Source: Nitratifractor sp.
GTDB taxonomy: Bacteria; Campylobacterota; Campylobacteria; Campylobacterales; Sulfurovaceae
NCBI GenBank assembly: GCA_015490055.1
Contig: WFYP01000278.1
Span: 1 to 7,119, forward strand
Length of the DNA stretch: 7,119 bases
Reading direction: 5' to 3'
The notes beneath the pieces were generated by a model, which ran no database searches, was not told the DNA's origin, and saw only the letters and a program-made list of their open reading frames with translations. Numbering within the stretch: position 1 is the first letter of the stretch; every line of letters begins with the position of its first letter. The position numbers and the translations under genes were made by a program. Below, piece after piece: positions 1 through 5,842 of the stretch.

Positions 1-21
1 CCAATTTACCTTTTTGCAAGA

Positions 22-27
22 ATTATA
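22..27 (-). promoter_or_regulatory. possible divergent -10 box (TATAAT) on the minus strand
   Basis: Read on the minus strand, a perfect TATAAT (22-27) is followed by a Shine-Dalgarno-like AAAAAGG (9-15) and a possible TTG at 4-2. This could serve a divergent gene just off the left edge. The implied leader would be very short and the region is AT-rich, so a chance match is quite possible. Confidence 0.2.
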
Positions 28-53
28 ACTATAAAATACTAAAAAAGTTATAA

Positions 54-81
54 CCTGAGTTTGTTATTTTACAAACTTAGG
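54..81 (+). promoter_or_regulatory. 11-bp hairpin in the ruvA leader
   Basis: The arms CCTGAGTTTGT (54-64) and ACAAACTTAGG (71-81) pair over 11 positions with one G-T wobble (57/78) and a 6-base loop, TATTTT. The structure ends 3 bases before the ruvA ribosome binding site (AAGGA, 85-89), so it could affect ruvA translation. It has no T-tract on its 3' side in the + direction, so it is not a standard intrinsic terminator. An A-run (41-46) lies on the 5' side, and a reading frame open from the left edge stops at 51-53, so it might instead mark the end of an upstream transcript. The structure is seen directly; its role is inference. Confidence 0.5.
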
Positions 82-95
82 CTAAAGGATATATC

Positions 96-656
96 TTGAT
101 AGTAGGAATAGAGGGCAAAATAGTATATAAAGAGCCGACACTTTTGCATATTTTTATAAATGGTTTAACTTACGAAGTAAATGTTTCAGTTAATAGCTCT
201 AATGCAATTAGTGGCGATGTAGCAAAGCTATTTGTTACGCAGATAATTCGTGAAGATGCAAATTTACTGTTTGGTTTTGTTAGTAAAGATGAAAAGAAGA
301 TGTTCGATACACTTCTTAAAATTAATGGTGTTGGTCCTAAAGTTGGCTTGGCTGTTTGCTCTACTTTTACGCCAGAGACATTTGCAAAAATTGTAAGTGC
401 TAAAGATGTAGGAATGTTAAAGCGAGTTCCAGGTATTGGACCAAAAGCTGCTAGTAGAATTTTGGTAGAGCTTGCAGACTTTATAGTAAGTGGTGATGGT
501 GAGCAAGGCAGTGCTGGTAATGATATGTTAGAAGCGACAATGGCACTAGAGTCTTTAGGCTTTAAGAAAGATGCAATTAAAAAAGCACTTAATGGTGAGA
601 GTGGAACTGTACAAGAGCTTGTAAAAATAGCTCTTAAAAAGATGCAAAGATTGTAA
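96..656 (+). CDS. ruvA: Holliday junction branch migration protein RuvA
   Basis: RuvA binds four-way Holliday junctions as a tetramer and positions the RuvB ring ATPase, which drives branch migration during recombination and fork repair in the cytoplasm. The 186-residue protein has the family's three domains: an N-terminal OB-fold (about 1-62, opening with the typical MIVGIEGKI), a central region with two helix-hairpin-helix motifs (INGVGPK at 76-82 and VPGIGPK at 111-117), and, after a short flexible linker (about 132-142), the small C-terminal RuvB-contacting domain (143-186). The length is at the short end of the usual 185-205. The start is a TTG, chosen because AAGGA sits 6 bases upstream and the protein then begins exactly where the family does. 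The stop overlaps the next ATG by one base (TAATG). A hairpin precedes the ribosome binding site. Confidence 0.97.
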   Translation: MIVGIEGKIVYKEPTLLHIFINGLTYEVNVSVNSSNAISGDVAKLFVTQIIREDANLLFGFVSKDEKKMFDTLLKINGVGPKVGLAVCSTFTPETFAKIVSAKDVGMLKRVPGIGPKAASRILVELADFIVSGDGEQGSAGNDMLEATMALESLGFKKDAIKKALNGESGTVQELVKIALKKMQRL

Positions 657-1810
657 TGGTATATGAGAATATCATAATTGGTGGCGGTGCTAGCGGATTA
701 ATGTTAGCTGCCAATTTAAATAATAAAAAATCTACCCTATTAATAGAGCACAATAGCAAGTTAGGAGCTAAAATTACAATATCTGGTGGCGGTAGATGCA
801 ATTTTACAAATAAAAATATTAGCTGTAGTGATTATTTGGCAGATTGTAATTTTATAAAGAACAATATTAAAAAATATAATAACAAATGGCTTCTTAAACA
901 GTTTAAAAACAGAGGATTAGAGTATAGTATAAAAAACAATACAGAGTATTTTTGCAAGAGTAGCTCTAGTGAATTATTAGCTATTTTAAAGCGAGAAATT
1001 AAAGATGTTAGAACAAAATTAAATTGCGAAGTATTAAGTGTCGTAAAAGAGAGTGATATTTTTGAAGTTACTACAAATAGTGGTAAATTTAAAGCAAAAA
1101 ATTTAATAGTTGCAAGTGGTGGTTTAAGTTTTGCTAAAATTGGTGCAAGCTCTATAGGCTACGAAATAGCAAAGGGTTTTGGACATACTATTGTAGATAC
1201 AAAGCCGGCATTGGTTGGTTTTACTCTGCAACCTAGCGAAGCATTTTTTAAAGAGTTGAGTGGTGTTAGTGTAGAGGTTGCTATAAGAGTAGAGGGTAAA
1301 GAGTTTAAAGGCTCTATGCTGTTTGCACATAAGGGTATTAGTGGACCAGTTGTTTTAAATGCTTCTCTGTTTTGGGAAAAGGGTTTTTTAGAGATAGATT
1401 TTTTACCAAATCTTGAAATAAAAGAGTTAAAGAGTAGTACAAAGATGCTATCTAATCTATTGCCACTTCCTAAAAGAGTAGCTATGGCATTGTTGAAAAA
1501 ATTAGAGATAAAAGATAAAAATGCCAATAGATTATCTAAAGAAGAGTGGGAAAGGTTAGAGATTCTAAAGAGTTACAGATTTGCTCCAGCAGGAAATTTT
1601 GGTTATACAAAAGCCGAAGTAACAAAGGGCGGAGTCGATACTTTCGAAGTAGATAGTAATAGTTTAATGAGTAAAAAGGTAAACAATCTCTTTTTTATTG
1701 GAGAAGTTTTAAATGTTACAGGAAGGTTAGGGGGCTTTAATTTTCAGTGGGCATTTAGTAGCGCAAAGGCTTGTGCAGAGCATCTTAATAGAATTATTCA
1801 AAATTATTAA
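656..1810 (+). CDS. BaiN/HI0933 (YhiN)-family FAD-dependent oxidoreductase
   Basis: A predicted cytoplasmic flavoprotein of the HI0933/YhiN/BaiN family, whose members are annotated variously as aminoacetone oxidase-like or NAD(P)/FAD-dependent oxidoreductase. The true substrate is mostly unknown. The 384 residues match the family's normal length. Visible features are the dinucleotide-binding loop GGGASG (9-14) with an acidic residue ending the second strand (E31), the family signature TISGGGRCNFTN (41-52), a second Rossmann signature IVASGG (151-156), the middle-domain FAHKGISGP (223-231), and the C-terminal FAD-binding segment FIGEVLNVTGRLGGFNFQWA (347-366), which is almost diagnostic. The ATG shares its A with the ruvA stop codon and has no strong ribosome binding site of its own, so translation is probably coupled to ruvA. 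No functional link to DNA repair is evident. Confidence 0.9.
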   Translation: MVYENIIIGGGASGLMLAANLNNKKSTLLIEHNSKLGAKITISGGGRCNFTNKNISCSDYLADCNFIKNNIKKYNNKWLLKQFKNRGLEYSIKNNTEYFCKSSSSELLAILKREIKDVRTKLNCEVLSVVKESDIFEVTTNSGKFKAKNLIVASGGLSFAKIGASSIGYEIAKGFGHTIVDTKPALVGFTLQPSEAFFKELSGVSVEVAIRVEGKEFKGSMLFAHKGISGPVVLNASLFWEKGFLEIDFLPNLEIKELKSSTKMLSNLLPLPKRVAMALLKKLEIKDKNANRLSKEEWERLEILKSYRFAPAGNFGYTKAEVTKGGVDTFEVDSNSLMSKKVNNLFFIGEVLNVTGRLGGFNFQWAFSSAKACAEHLNRIIQNY

Positions 1811-1822
1811 TATTTTTTAATT

Positions 1823-1842
1823 TAAAAAAAGCTATTTTTTTA
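1823..1842 (+). terminator. weak A/T-only hairpin after the flavoprotein gene
   Basis: TAAAAAAA (1823-1830) can pair with TTTTTTTA (1835-1842) around a GCTA loop. All eight pairs are A-T, so stability is low, and an upstream T-run (1813-1818) competes for the same A-run. Its position 12 bases after the stop suggests a possible transcript end between the ruvA pair and the envelope genes, but this is weak. Confidence 0.22.
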
Positions 1843-1846
1843 TAAA

Positions 1847-1858
1847 TTTGGGTAAAAT
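1847..1858 (+). promoter_or_regulatory. putative sigma-70 promoter for the transpeptidase-murF unit
   Basis: The -10 box TAAAAT (1853-1858) is preceded by TTTGGG and lies in AT-rich DNA without a clear -35 box, as is common for Campylobacterota housekeeping promoters. It sits 25 bases upstream of the next ATG, giving a short leader that contains the AAGGGG ribosome binding site (1873-1878). It would drive the transpeptidase, hydrolase and murF genes, which have no other gap large enough for a promoter. This is inferred from sequence only. Confidence 0.5.
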
Positions 1859-1883
1859 AGATACGATTAATTAAGGGGTTAGT

Positions 1884-3158
1884 ATGAAATTGAAATATTC
1901 AATAGGCTTTGGTATAGTATCTGCTTTTATTATATCTGGCTGTAATGGTTTAGGAACTACAGGTAGTAGTACAAGTTGGAGTGATGCTCAAAAGAGTGAA
2001 TTTATGCAGATTTTGCAAGAGGATAAATACTCTTCGGTTTGTGATTTACAGCCAATGATTGCACAGTATCAGCAGACAAAAGATGATAAAATTTTAAATC
2101 AACTATTGGTAAAATATACAGAGAATTTAGCAAATAGCTGTATAGATATTCCAACACTTAAGGCAGGTATTAGAGCAAAAGAGGCACAGAATATTAAGTC
2201 TTATTATGAAATTGATGATGAGTATGTAAGTAGTAGTGATATTATGGCAAAACTGAAAAGTGGGGCAACAATTAGTTCTATTTTAGACCCTTATGTTCCG
2301 CAAATGCCTCAGTTTTATCCACTAATTAATGCTTATAATGCTGCTGTATCTCCAGTTCAAAAGTATAAAATAAAACAAAATATTGAGAGAGTTAAGCTAT
2401 TAAAACCGACAGGTTGGGATACATATGTACTTATAAATGTGCCGGAGTATAAGTTTAGATTTTTTGAAAATGGGCAAAAAACTATGGAGTTTAAAGTTGT
2501 TGTCGGAAGACAGACTTGGCAGACTCCAATATTTAGCAGTATGATGAAGTATATTACAGTACATCCTACTTGGAATGTACCAGATAATATTGCAAGAAAA
2601 GAGGTAATACCTGCAATTATTAGAGACAAAAGTTATCTAAAACGACATCATATGGTTGTTAAAAAAGATTATGCACCAGACTCTCCAACTGTGAATCCAT
2701 CTAGTATAAACTGGAAGCAGTATTTAACTCCAGAGTGGGCTACTAAAGATTTACCATATAAAATTATTGAAGAGGCATCTAGCCATAATGCATTAGGTAG
2801 CGTTAAATTTATGTTCCCTAATAGATTTTCGGTATATATGCACGATACAAACTCTAAGGGGTTATTCTCTCGCCAATTAAGAGCTTATAGTCATGGTTGT
2901 GTTAGATTAGAGAAGCCTTTAAAATTATTAAGCCATTTATCAACATCTTATACGAAACAGAAGTTTGAAGATGTTGAACAAATTCTTAAAGCTAAAAAGA
3001 CAAAATATGTTGGATTATCTCAGTATATTCCTGTGCATATTGTATATTTAACTGCTTATGTAGAGGATGGTGTAGTTAATTTCTTTACAGATATTTATGG
3101 CTTTGATAAAATAACAAAACTTAGAGTTCCAACTCAAATGGTTGAAACGGGGAAATAG
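1884..3158 (+). CDS. L,D-transpeptidase lipoprotein, YcbB/LdtD-like
   Basis: A periplasmic enzyme of the YkuD fold that cleaves the tetrapeptide stem after meso-DAP and forms 3-3 crosslinks or attaches other amines. The signal sequence (1-19) ends in a lipobox I-S-G-C with Cys20, so a lipid anchor is predicted. The catalytic domain spans about 178-350, with the catalytic motif SHGCVRL (336-342, nucleophile Cys339, His337) and the upstream His320 in YMHDT. Segments NIERVKLL (166-173) and the tail around PVHIVYLTAYVEDG (383-396) with DIYGFD (403-408) resemble E. coli LdtD/YcbB rather than the short YkuD enzymes. At 424 residues it is much shorter than LdtD (about 615), and I see no peptidoglycan-binding domain. 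Cys53 and Cys86 could form a disulfide. Start: ATG with AAGGGG 5 bases upstream. The hydrolase gene begins 5 bases after its stop. Confidence 0.9.
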   Translation: MKLKYSIGFGIVSAFIISGCNGLGTTGSSTSWSDAQKSEFMQILQEDKYSSVCDLQPMIAQYQQTKDDKILNQLLVKYTENLANSCIDIPTLKAGIRAKEAQNIKSYYEIDDEYVSSSDIMAKLKSGATISSILDPYVPQMPQFYPLINAYNAAVSPVQKYKIKQNIERVKLLKPTGWDTYVLINVPEYKFRFFENGQKTMEFKVVVGRQTWQTPIFSSMMKYITVHPTWNVPDNIARKEVIPAIIRDKSYLKRHHMVVKKDYAPDSPTVNPSSINWKQYLTPEWATKDLPYKIIEEASSHNALGSVKFMFPNRFSVYMHDTNSKGLFSRQLRAYSHGCVRLEKPLKLLSHLSTSYTKQKFEDVEQILKAKKTKYVGLSQYIPVHIVYLTAYVEDGVVNFFTDIYGFDKITKLRVPTQMVETGK

Positions 3159-3163
3159 AGAGT

Positions 3164-3898
3164 ATGGCAATAACCGAGCTAGATTATAAGGGCGAGAACT
3201 TATCTCTCTCTTATATAATTAAAAACCCAACAAAAGAGCAGAGTATTCTTTTTTTGCATGGTTGGGGAAGTAACAAAGAGATAATGCAACAAGCTTTTGG
3301 TAGCTACTTAAATGAGTTTAAACATATATACTTAGATATGCCAGGTTTTGGGCAGTCGCCTAATGAAAATATGATTTTGACAACTCAAGATTATGCAGAT
3401 ATTGTTAAACTATTTTTAGAAAAAATTGCTGCAACACCGCAAGCTATTGCAGGGCACTCATTTGGTGGCAAGGTTGCTACACTTTTAAAGCCAGATTGTT
3501 TAATTTTATTATCTAGTGCAGGGGTTTTAGTGCCTAAACCATTTAGTGTAAGAGCTAAAATAGCTATCTTTAAACTGCTTAAACCGTTTGGTGTTCAAAA
3601 AATTCGTAAACTATTTGTATCTAGCGATGCTAAAGAGATGAACCATGCAATGTATGAGACTTTTAAAAATGTGGTAGATGAAGATTTTGAGCATAACTTT
3701 CATAATATAAATGGTAAAGCTCTGCTATTTTGGGGTATAGATGATACCGCAACACCACTTTGGACTGCTAAAAAGATACAAAGTATAATCGCAAATAGTA
3801 AACTTTATGAGTTAGCAGGCGACCACTTTTTCTTTTTAAACAACTCTAAATATATAAGCGAGCAGATTGCTCTTGAGCTGAAGGATAAAAATGACTGA
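3164..3898 (+). CDS. alpha/beta hydrolase encoded just upstream of murF
   Basis: A 244-residue cytoplasmic alpha/beta-hydrolase-fold protein with no signal peptide. The oxyanion-hole motif HGWGS is at 32-36, the nucleophile elbow GHSFGG at 97-102 (Ser99), the acid is probably Asp194 in WGIDDTATP (190-198), and the catalytic histidine is His221 in GDHF. The triad is therefore complete and the protein is likely active, with a cap domain at about 120-180. The substrate cannot be read from the sequence. As I recall, Campylobacter genomes also carry a putative hydrolase next to murF, so a role in cell-wall or envelope metabolism is plausible but unproven. It starts 5 bases after the transpeptidase stop. 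Its last 8 bases overlap murF (ATGACTGA), indicating co-transcription and probable translational coupling. Confidence 0.88.
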   Translation: MAITELDYKGENLSLSYIIKNPTKEQSILFLHGWGSNKEIMQQAFGSYLNEFKHIYLDMPGFGQSPNENMILTTQDYADIVKLFLEKIAATPQAIAGHSFGGKVATLLKPDCLILLSSAGVLVPKPFSVRAKIAIFKLLKPFGVQKIRKLFVSSDAKEMNHAMYETFKNVVDEDFEHNFHNINGKALLFWGIDDTATPLWTAKKIQSIIANSKLYELAGDHFFFLNNSKYISEQIALELKDKND

Positions 3899-5327
3899 AA
3901 TATTAAATAACAGTATAGCGATTTTAATTACATATATACTATTTGTATTGCTTATAGGATACTACTTTATGACAACTATGCAGTGGTATAGCTATAGGTT
4001 AAATAGAGCAATTTTTCACCATACTAAGCCTATTTGGAATATATTTTACTTTTTAGTTCCATTTGCTGCTTATGAAGCTTTGAGTTTCGCTAATTTAAAA
4101 ATTTATCAGCCAATTTTGCTAATTGTTTATGCTATTGCTCTATATTTTTGGTATAAAAAGCAGGATAAACCTTTAATCTTTACAGGTAGGGTAAAGAGAT
4201 TTTTTGTGCTACTTATACTTTTTGCACTATTTACATTTTTTGTTACTAAAACAACGCTTGTACTTGTACCTATTTTATTAGCTTGGATTGTATCGGTTAT
4301 TGTAGAGAAGATTCTTTTTGCAGGTTTTAGACATCAAGCTATTGATAAGTTAGATGCAAAAAAAGATTTAAAAATAGTGGGTGTAACTGCAAGCTATGGC
4401 AAAACAAGTATGAAAAACTTTATTGCTCATCTTCTATCTAAAAAGTACAAAGTATATGCTACTCCTCGTTCAGTAAATACGCTTGGCGGTGTTATAAAAG
4501 ATATAAATGTAGATTTACCAGATGATGCCGAAGTTTATGTTGTAGAGATGGGTGCTAGAGAGGTTGGTGATATTTTAGATATTACTAAAGTTGTAAACCC
4601 ACAATACGCAGTTGTTGGAACAATAGGACCAGCACATATAGAGTATTTTAAATCGCTAGAGCGTATAAGAAATACTAAAATGGAGATTACAAAGAGCAAT
4701 AGATTAGAGCACGCTTGGGTACATATAAGTGCAAATGTAAAATCTACTAACCCTAAAATAGAGCTTTTTGGGCATGATATAAAAGATATAAAAGCAACAT
4801 TAGATGGTGTATGTTTTAGCTTAGAAGATAACTACTACTGTGCTAATATTTTAGGCGATTTCAATGCTGTAAACTTAGCAGCAGCAATAAAAGTTGCTAA
4901 AGAGTTAGGTGTCTCTGAAGAGCAGATTAAAGAGGCTTTGCAAGAGTTAGAACCAGTAGAACATAGATTACAAAAAATAGAAGCAGGCGGTAAGCTTATT
5001 ATTGATGATAGCTTTAATGGTAATATCGATGGTATGCTATCATCTTTCGATTTGGCTTCTACATACAATGGTAGAAAAGTTGTAATAACTCCAGGGCTTG
5101 TAGAGGTTGATGATAAGTTAAATATACAAGTAGCAAAAAGAGCAAACGAAGTATTCGACTTGGTTGTTGTAACAGGCGAGCTAAATTATGAAATATTTAA
5201 AGAGTATGTAGATAGTGAAAAACTTATGCATTTAAAAGATAAATCAGAGTTTGAGAGTTTCTTGGTAAAAAACACAAGAGCTGGTGATTTGATTTTGTTT
5301 GCTAATGATGCACCGAGTTTTGTTTAA
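3891..5327 (+). CDS. murF: UDP-MurNAc-tripeptide--D-Ala-D-Ala ligase MurF, membrane-anchored form
   Basis: MurF uses ATP to join D-Ala-D-Ala to UDP-MurNAc-tripeptide, the last cytoplasmic step of peptidoglycan precursor synthesis. From about residue 160 the Mur-ligase core is clear: P-loop GVTASYGKTSMK (164-175), VVEMGA (217-222), GTIGPAHIEYF (243-253), a candidate carbamylated lysine Lys263, GDFNAVNLAAA (322-332), the C-terminal domain HRLQ (358-361), and IIDDSFNGN (370-378). The first 145 residues are not the usual substrate-binding domain but about four hydrophobic helices (roughly 10-28, 48-64, 72-88 and 103-135, the last possibly two). The protein is therefore predicted to sit in the inner membrane. 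Its 478 residues and the tail ILFANDAPSFV appear complete. Start: ATG with AAGGA 5 bases upstream, overlapping the hydrolase by 8 bases. Confidence 0.92.
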   Translation: MTEILNNSIAILITYILFVLLIGYYFMTTMQWYSYRLNRAIFHHTKPIWNIFYFLVPFAAYEALSFANLKIYQPILLIVYAIALYFWYKKQDKPLIFTGRVKRFFVLLILFALFTFFVTKTTLVLVPILLAWIVSVIVEKILFAGFRHQAIDKLDAKKDLKIVGVTASYGKTSMKNFIAHLLSKKYKVYATPRSVNTLGGVIKDINVDLPDDAEVYVVEMGAREVGDILDITKVVNPQYAVVGTIGPAHIEYFKSLERIRNTKMEITKSNRLEHAWVHISANVKSTNPKIELFGHDIKDIKATLDGVCFSLEDNYYCANILGDFNAVNLAAAIKVAKELGVSEEQIKEALQELEPVEHRLQKIEAGGKLIIDDSFNGNIDGMLSSFDLASTYNGRKVVITPGLVEVDDKLNIQVAKRANEVFDLVVVTGELNYEIFKEYVDSEKLMHLKDKSEFESFLVKNTRAGDLILFANDAPSFV

Positions 5328-5342
5328 AAAGAGGTTTTAAAC
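5322..5342 (+). other. AT-rich hairpin over the murF stop codon
   Basis: GTTTAAAA (5322-5329) and TTTTAAAC (5335-5342) are perfect complements around an AGAGG loop, and the murF stop codon (5325-5327) lies within the left arm. No T-tract follows, so it is not a standard terminator. It may instead protect a 3' end, or may be a chance pairing in AT-rich DNA. Confidence 0.35.
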
Positions 5343-5346
5343 AAAA

Positions 5347-5378
5347 AGCTTAGAGCGGAGAGCTTAGAGCAGAGAGCC
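5347..5378 (+). repeat. purine-rich tandem repeat, 14-bp unit built from 7-bp NNAGAGC
   Basis: AGCTTAGAGCGGAG (5347-5360) is followed directly by AGCTTAGAGCAGAG (5361-5374), differing at one base, then AGCC. In finer phase it is four 7-bp units of the form NNAGAGC at 5350-5377 (TT, GG, TT, AG as the variable pair). It stands out from the AT-rich surroundings by its G/A-rich top strand and higher G+C. It lies in the largest non-coding gap of the window, and no protein or RNA gene is recognised there. Confidence 0.85.
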
Positions 5379-5400
5379 AACAAGGTAGCTTCGCTTTTTT
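5352..5400 (+). terminator. possible terminator overlapping the tandem repeat
   Basis: AGAGCGGAG (5352-5360) can pair with CTTCGCTTT (5389-5397) with two G-T wobbles, and the right arm runs into a T-run (5395-5400). The 28-base loop is large for an intrinsic terminator, and part of the T-run is used in the stem. It would separate murF from the thioredoxin gene. This is a weak prediction. Confidence 0.28.
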
Positions 5401-5477
5401 AAGTGGAAAAGCCGTGATTTTTATAAATGTAGTGCATCCATACAATCAGAACTTAGCTTTCAAAAAAAAGGATTAAT

Positions 5478-5795
5478 ATGACTTTAGATGAGATTAAAGA
5501 TTTAATAGAGAAAGAAGATGGTGTAATGTTATACTTTTGGGGTGATAATTGTGCTGTTTGCGATGCCCTGAAGCCAAAGATAAAAGAGGCTTTTGAAGAT
5601 AATTTCCCTAAGATAAAGCAAATATATATAGATGCAAAAAATTCACAAGAGATTGCAGCAAATTTTAGTGTATTTTCTATTCCTACTACTATAGTTTTTT
5701 TAGGTGGTAAAGAGTTTGCACGAGAGGGTAGGGCTGTAAGTATTGCTTCTTTAGTAGAAAAGATAAAAAGACCCTACAATATATTGCTTAATTAA
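5478..5795 (+). CDS. small thioredoxin-family protein with CAVC active site
   Basis: A 105-residue single-domain thioredoxin-fold protein with no signal peptide, so it is presumably cytoplasmic. The redox motif is CAVC (Cys25-Cys28) within FWGDNCAVCDALKP, where ordinary thioredoxin has WCGPC, and the cis-proline is Pro69 in FSIPTTIVF. Fold and length are typical, so a dithiol-disulfide exchange role is likely, but the altered dipeptide between the cysteines suggests a different redox potential or partner from housekeeping thioredoxin. Start: ATG with AAGGA (5468-5472) 5 bases upstream. It is preceded by the 150-bp repeat-bearing gap and followed 47 bases later by the channel gene, which seems to have its own promoter, so it may be a single-gene transcript. 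Confidence 0.88.
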   Translation: MTLDEIKDLIEKEDGVMLYFWGDNCAVCDALKPKIKEAFEDNFPKIKQIYIDAKNSQEIAANFSVFSIPTTIVFLGGKEFAREGRAVSIASLVEKIKRPYNILLN

Positions 5796-5801
5796 TAAAA
5801 A

Positions 5802-5812
5802 TTTGCTAGAAT
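5802..5812 (+). promoter_or_regulatory. putative sigma-70 promoter for the channel/OmpA pair
   Basis: TTTGCTAGAAT (5802-5812) has the -10 box TAGAAT (5807-5812) with the upstream TTTGC context often seen in Campylobacterota. It starts 6 bases after the thioredoxin stop and ends 30 bases before the next ATG, giving a leader of about 25 bases that contains AAAGG (5831-5835). No clear -35 box is seen. Confidence 0.5.
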
Positions 5813-5842
5813 AGGCTATCAACTTCTTATAAAGGCATAAAT

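Noticed and set aside
1124..1527. Two overlapping minus-strand open frames inside the flavoprotein gene
   Set aside because: They lie opposite a well-supported gene with intact family motifs, resemble no known domain, and have no ribosome binding site or promoter context.
2357..2629. Minus-strand open frame of 90 codons inside the transpeptidase gene
   Set aside because: Antisense shadow of the catalytic domain; its hydrophobic composition comes from complementing the real codons.
4835..5068. Minus-strand open frame of 77 codons inside murF
   Set aside because: Antisense to the conserved C-terminal MurF motifs and without independent support.
5347..5378. CRISPR-like array in the murF-thioredoxin gap
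   Set aside because: The units are 7 or 14 bp and directly abutting with no spacers, so it is a simple tandem repeat.
5414..5476. Short 20-codon frame starting at GTG just before the thioredoxin gene
   Set aside because: It lacks a ribosome binding site, and its last codons are the thioredoxin gene's own ribosome binding site. It is kept only as part of the gap finding, not as a gene.
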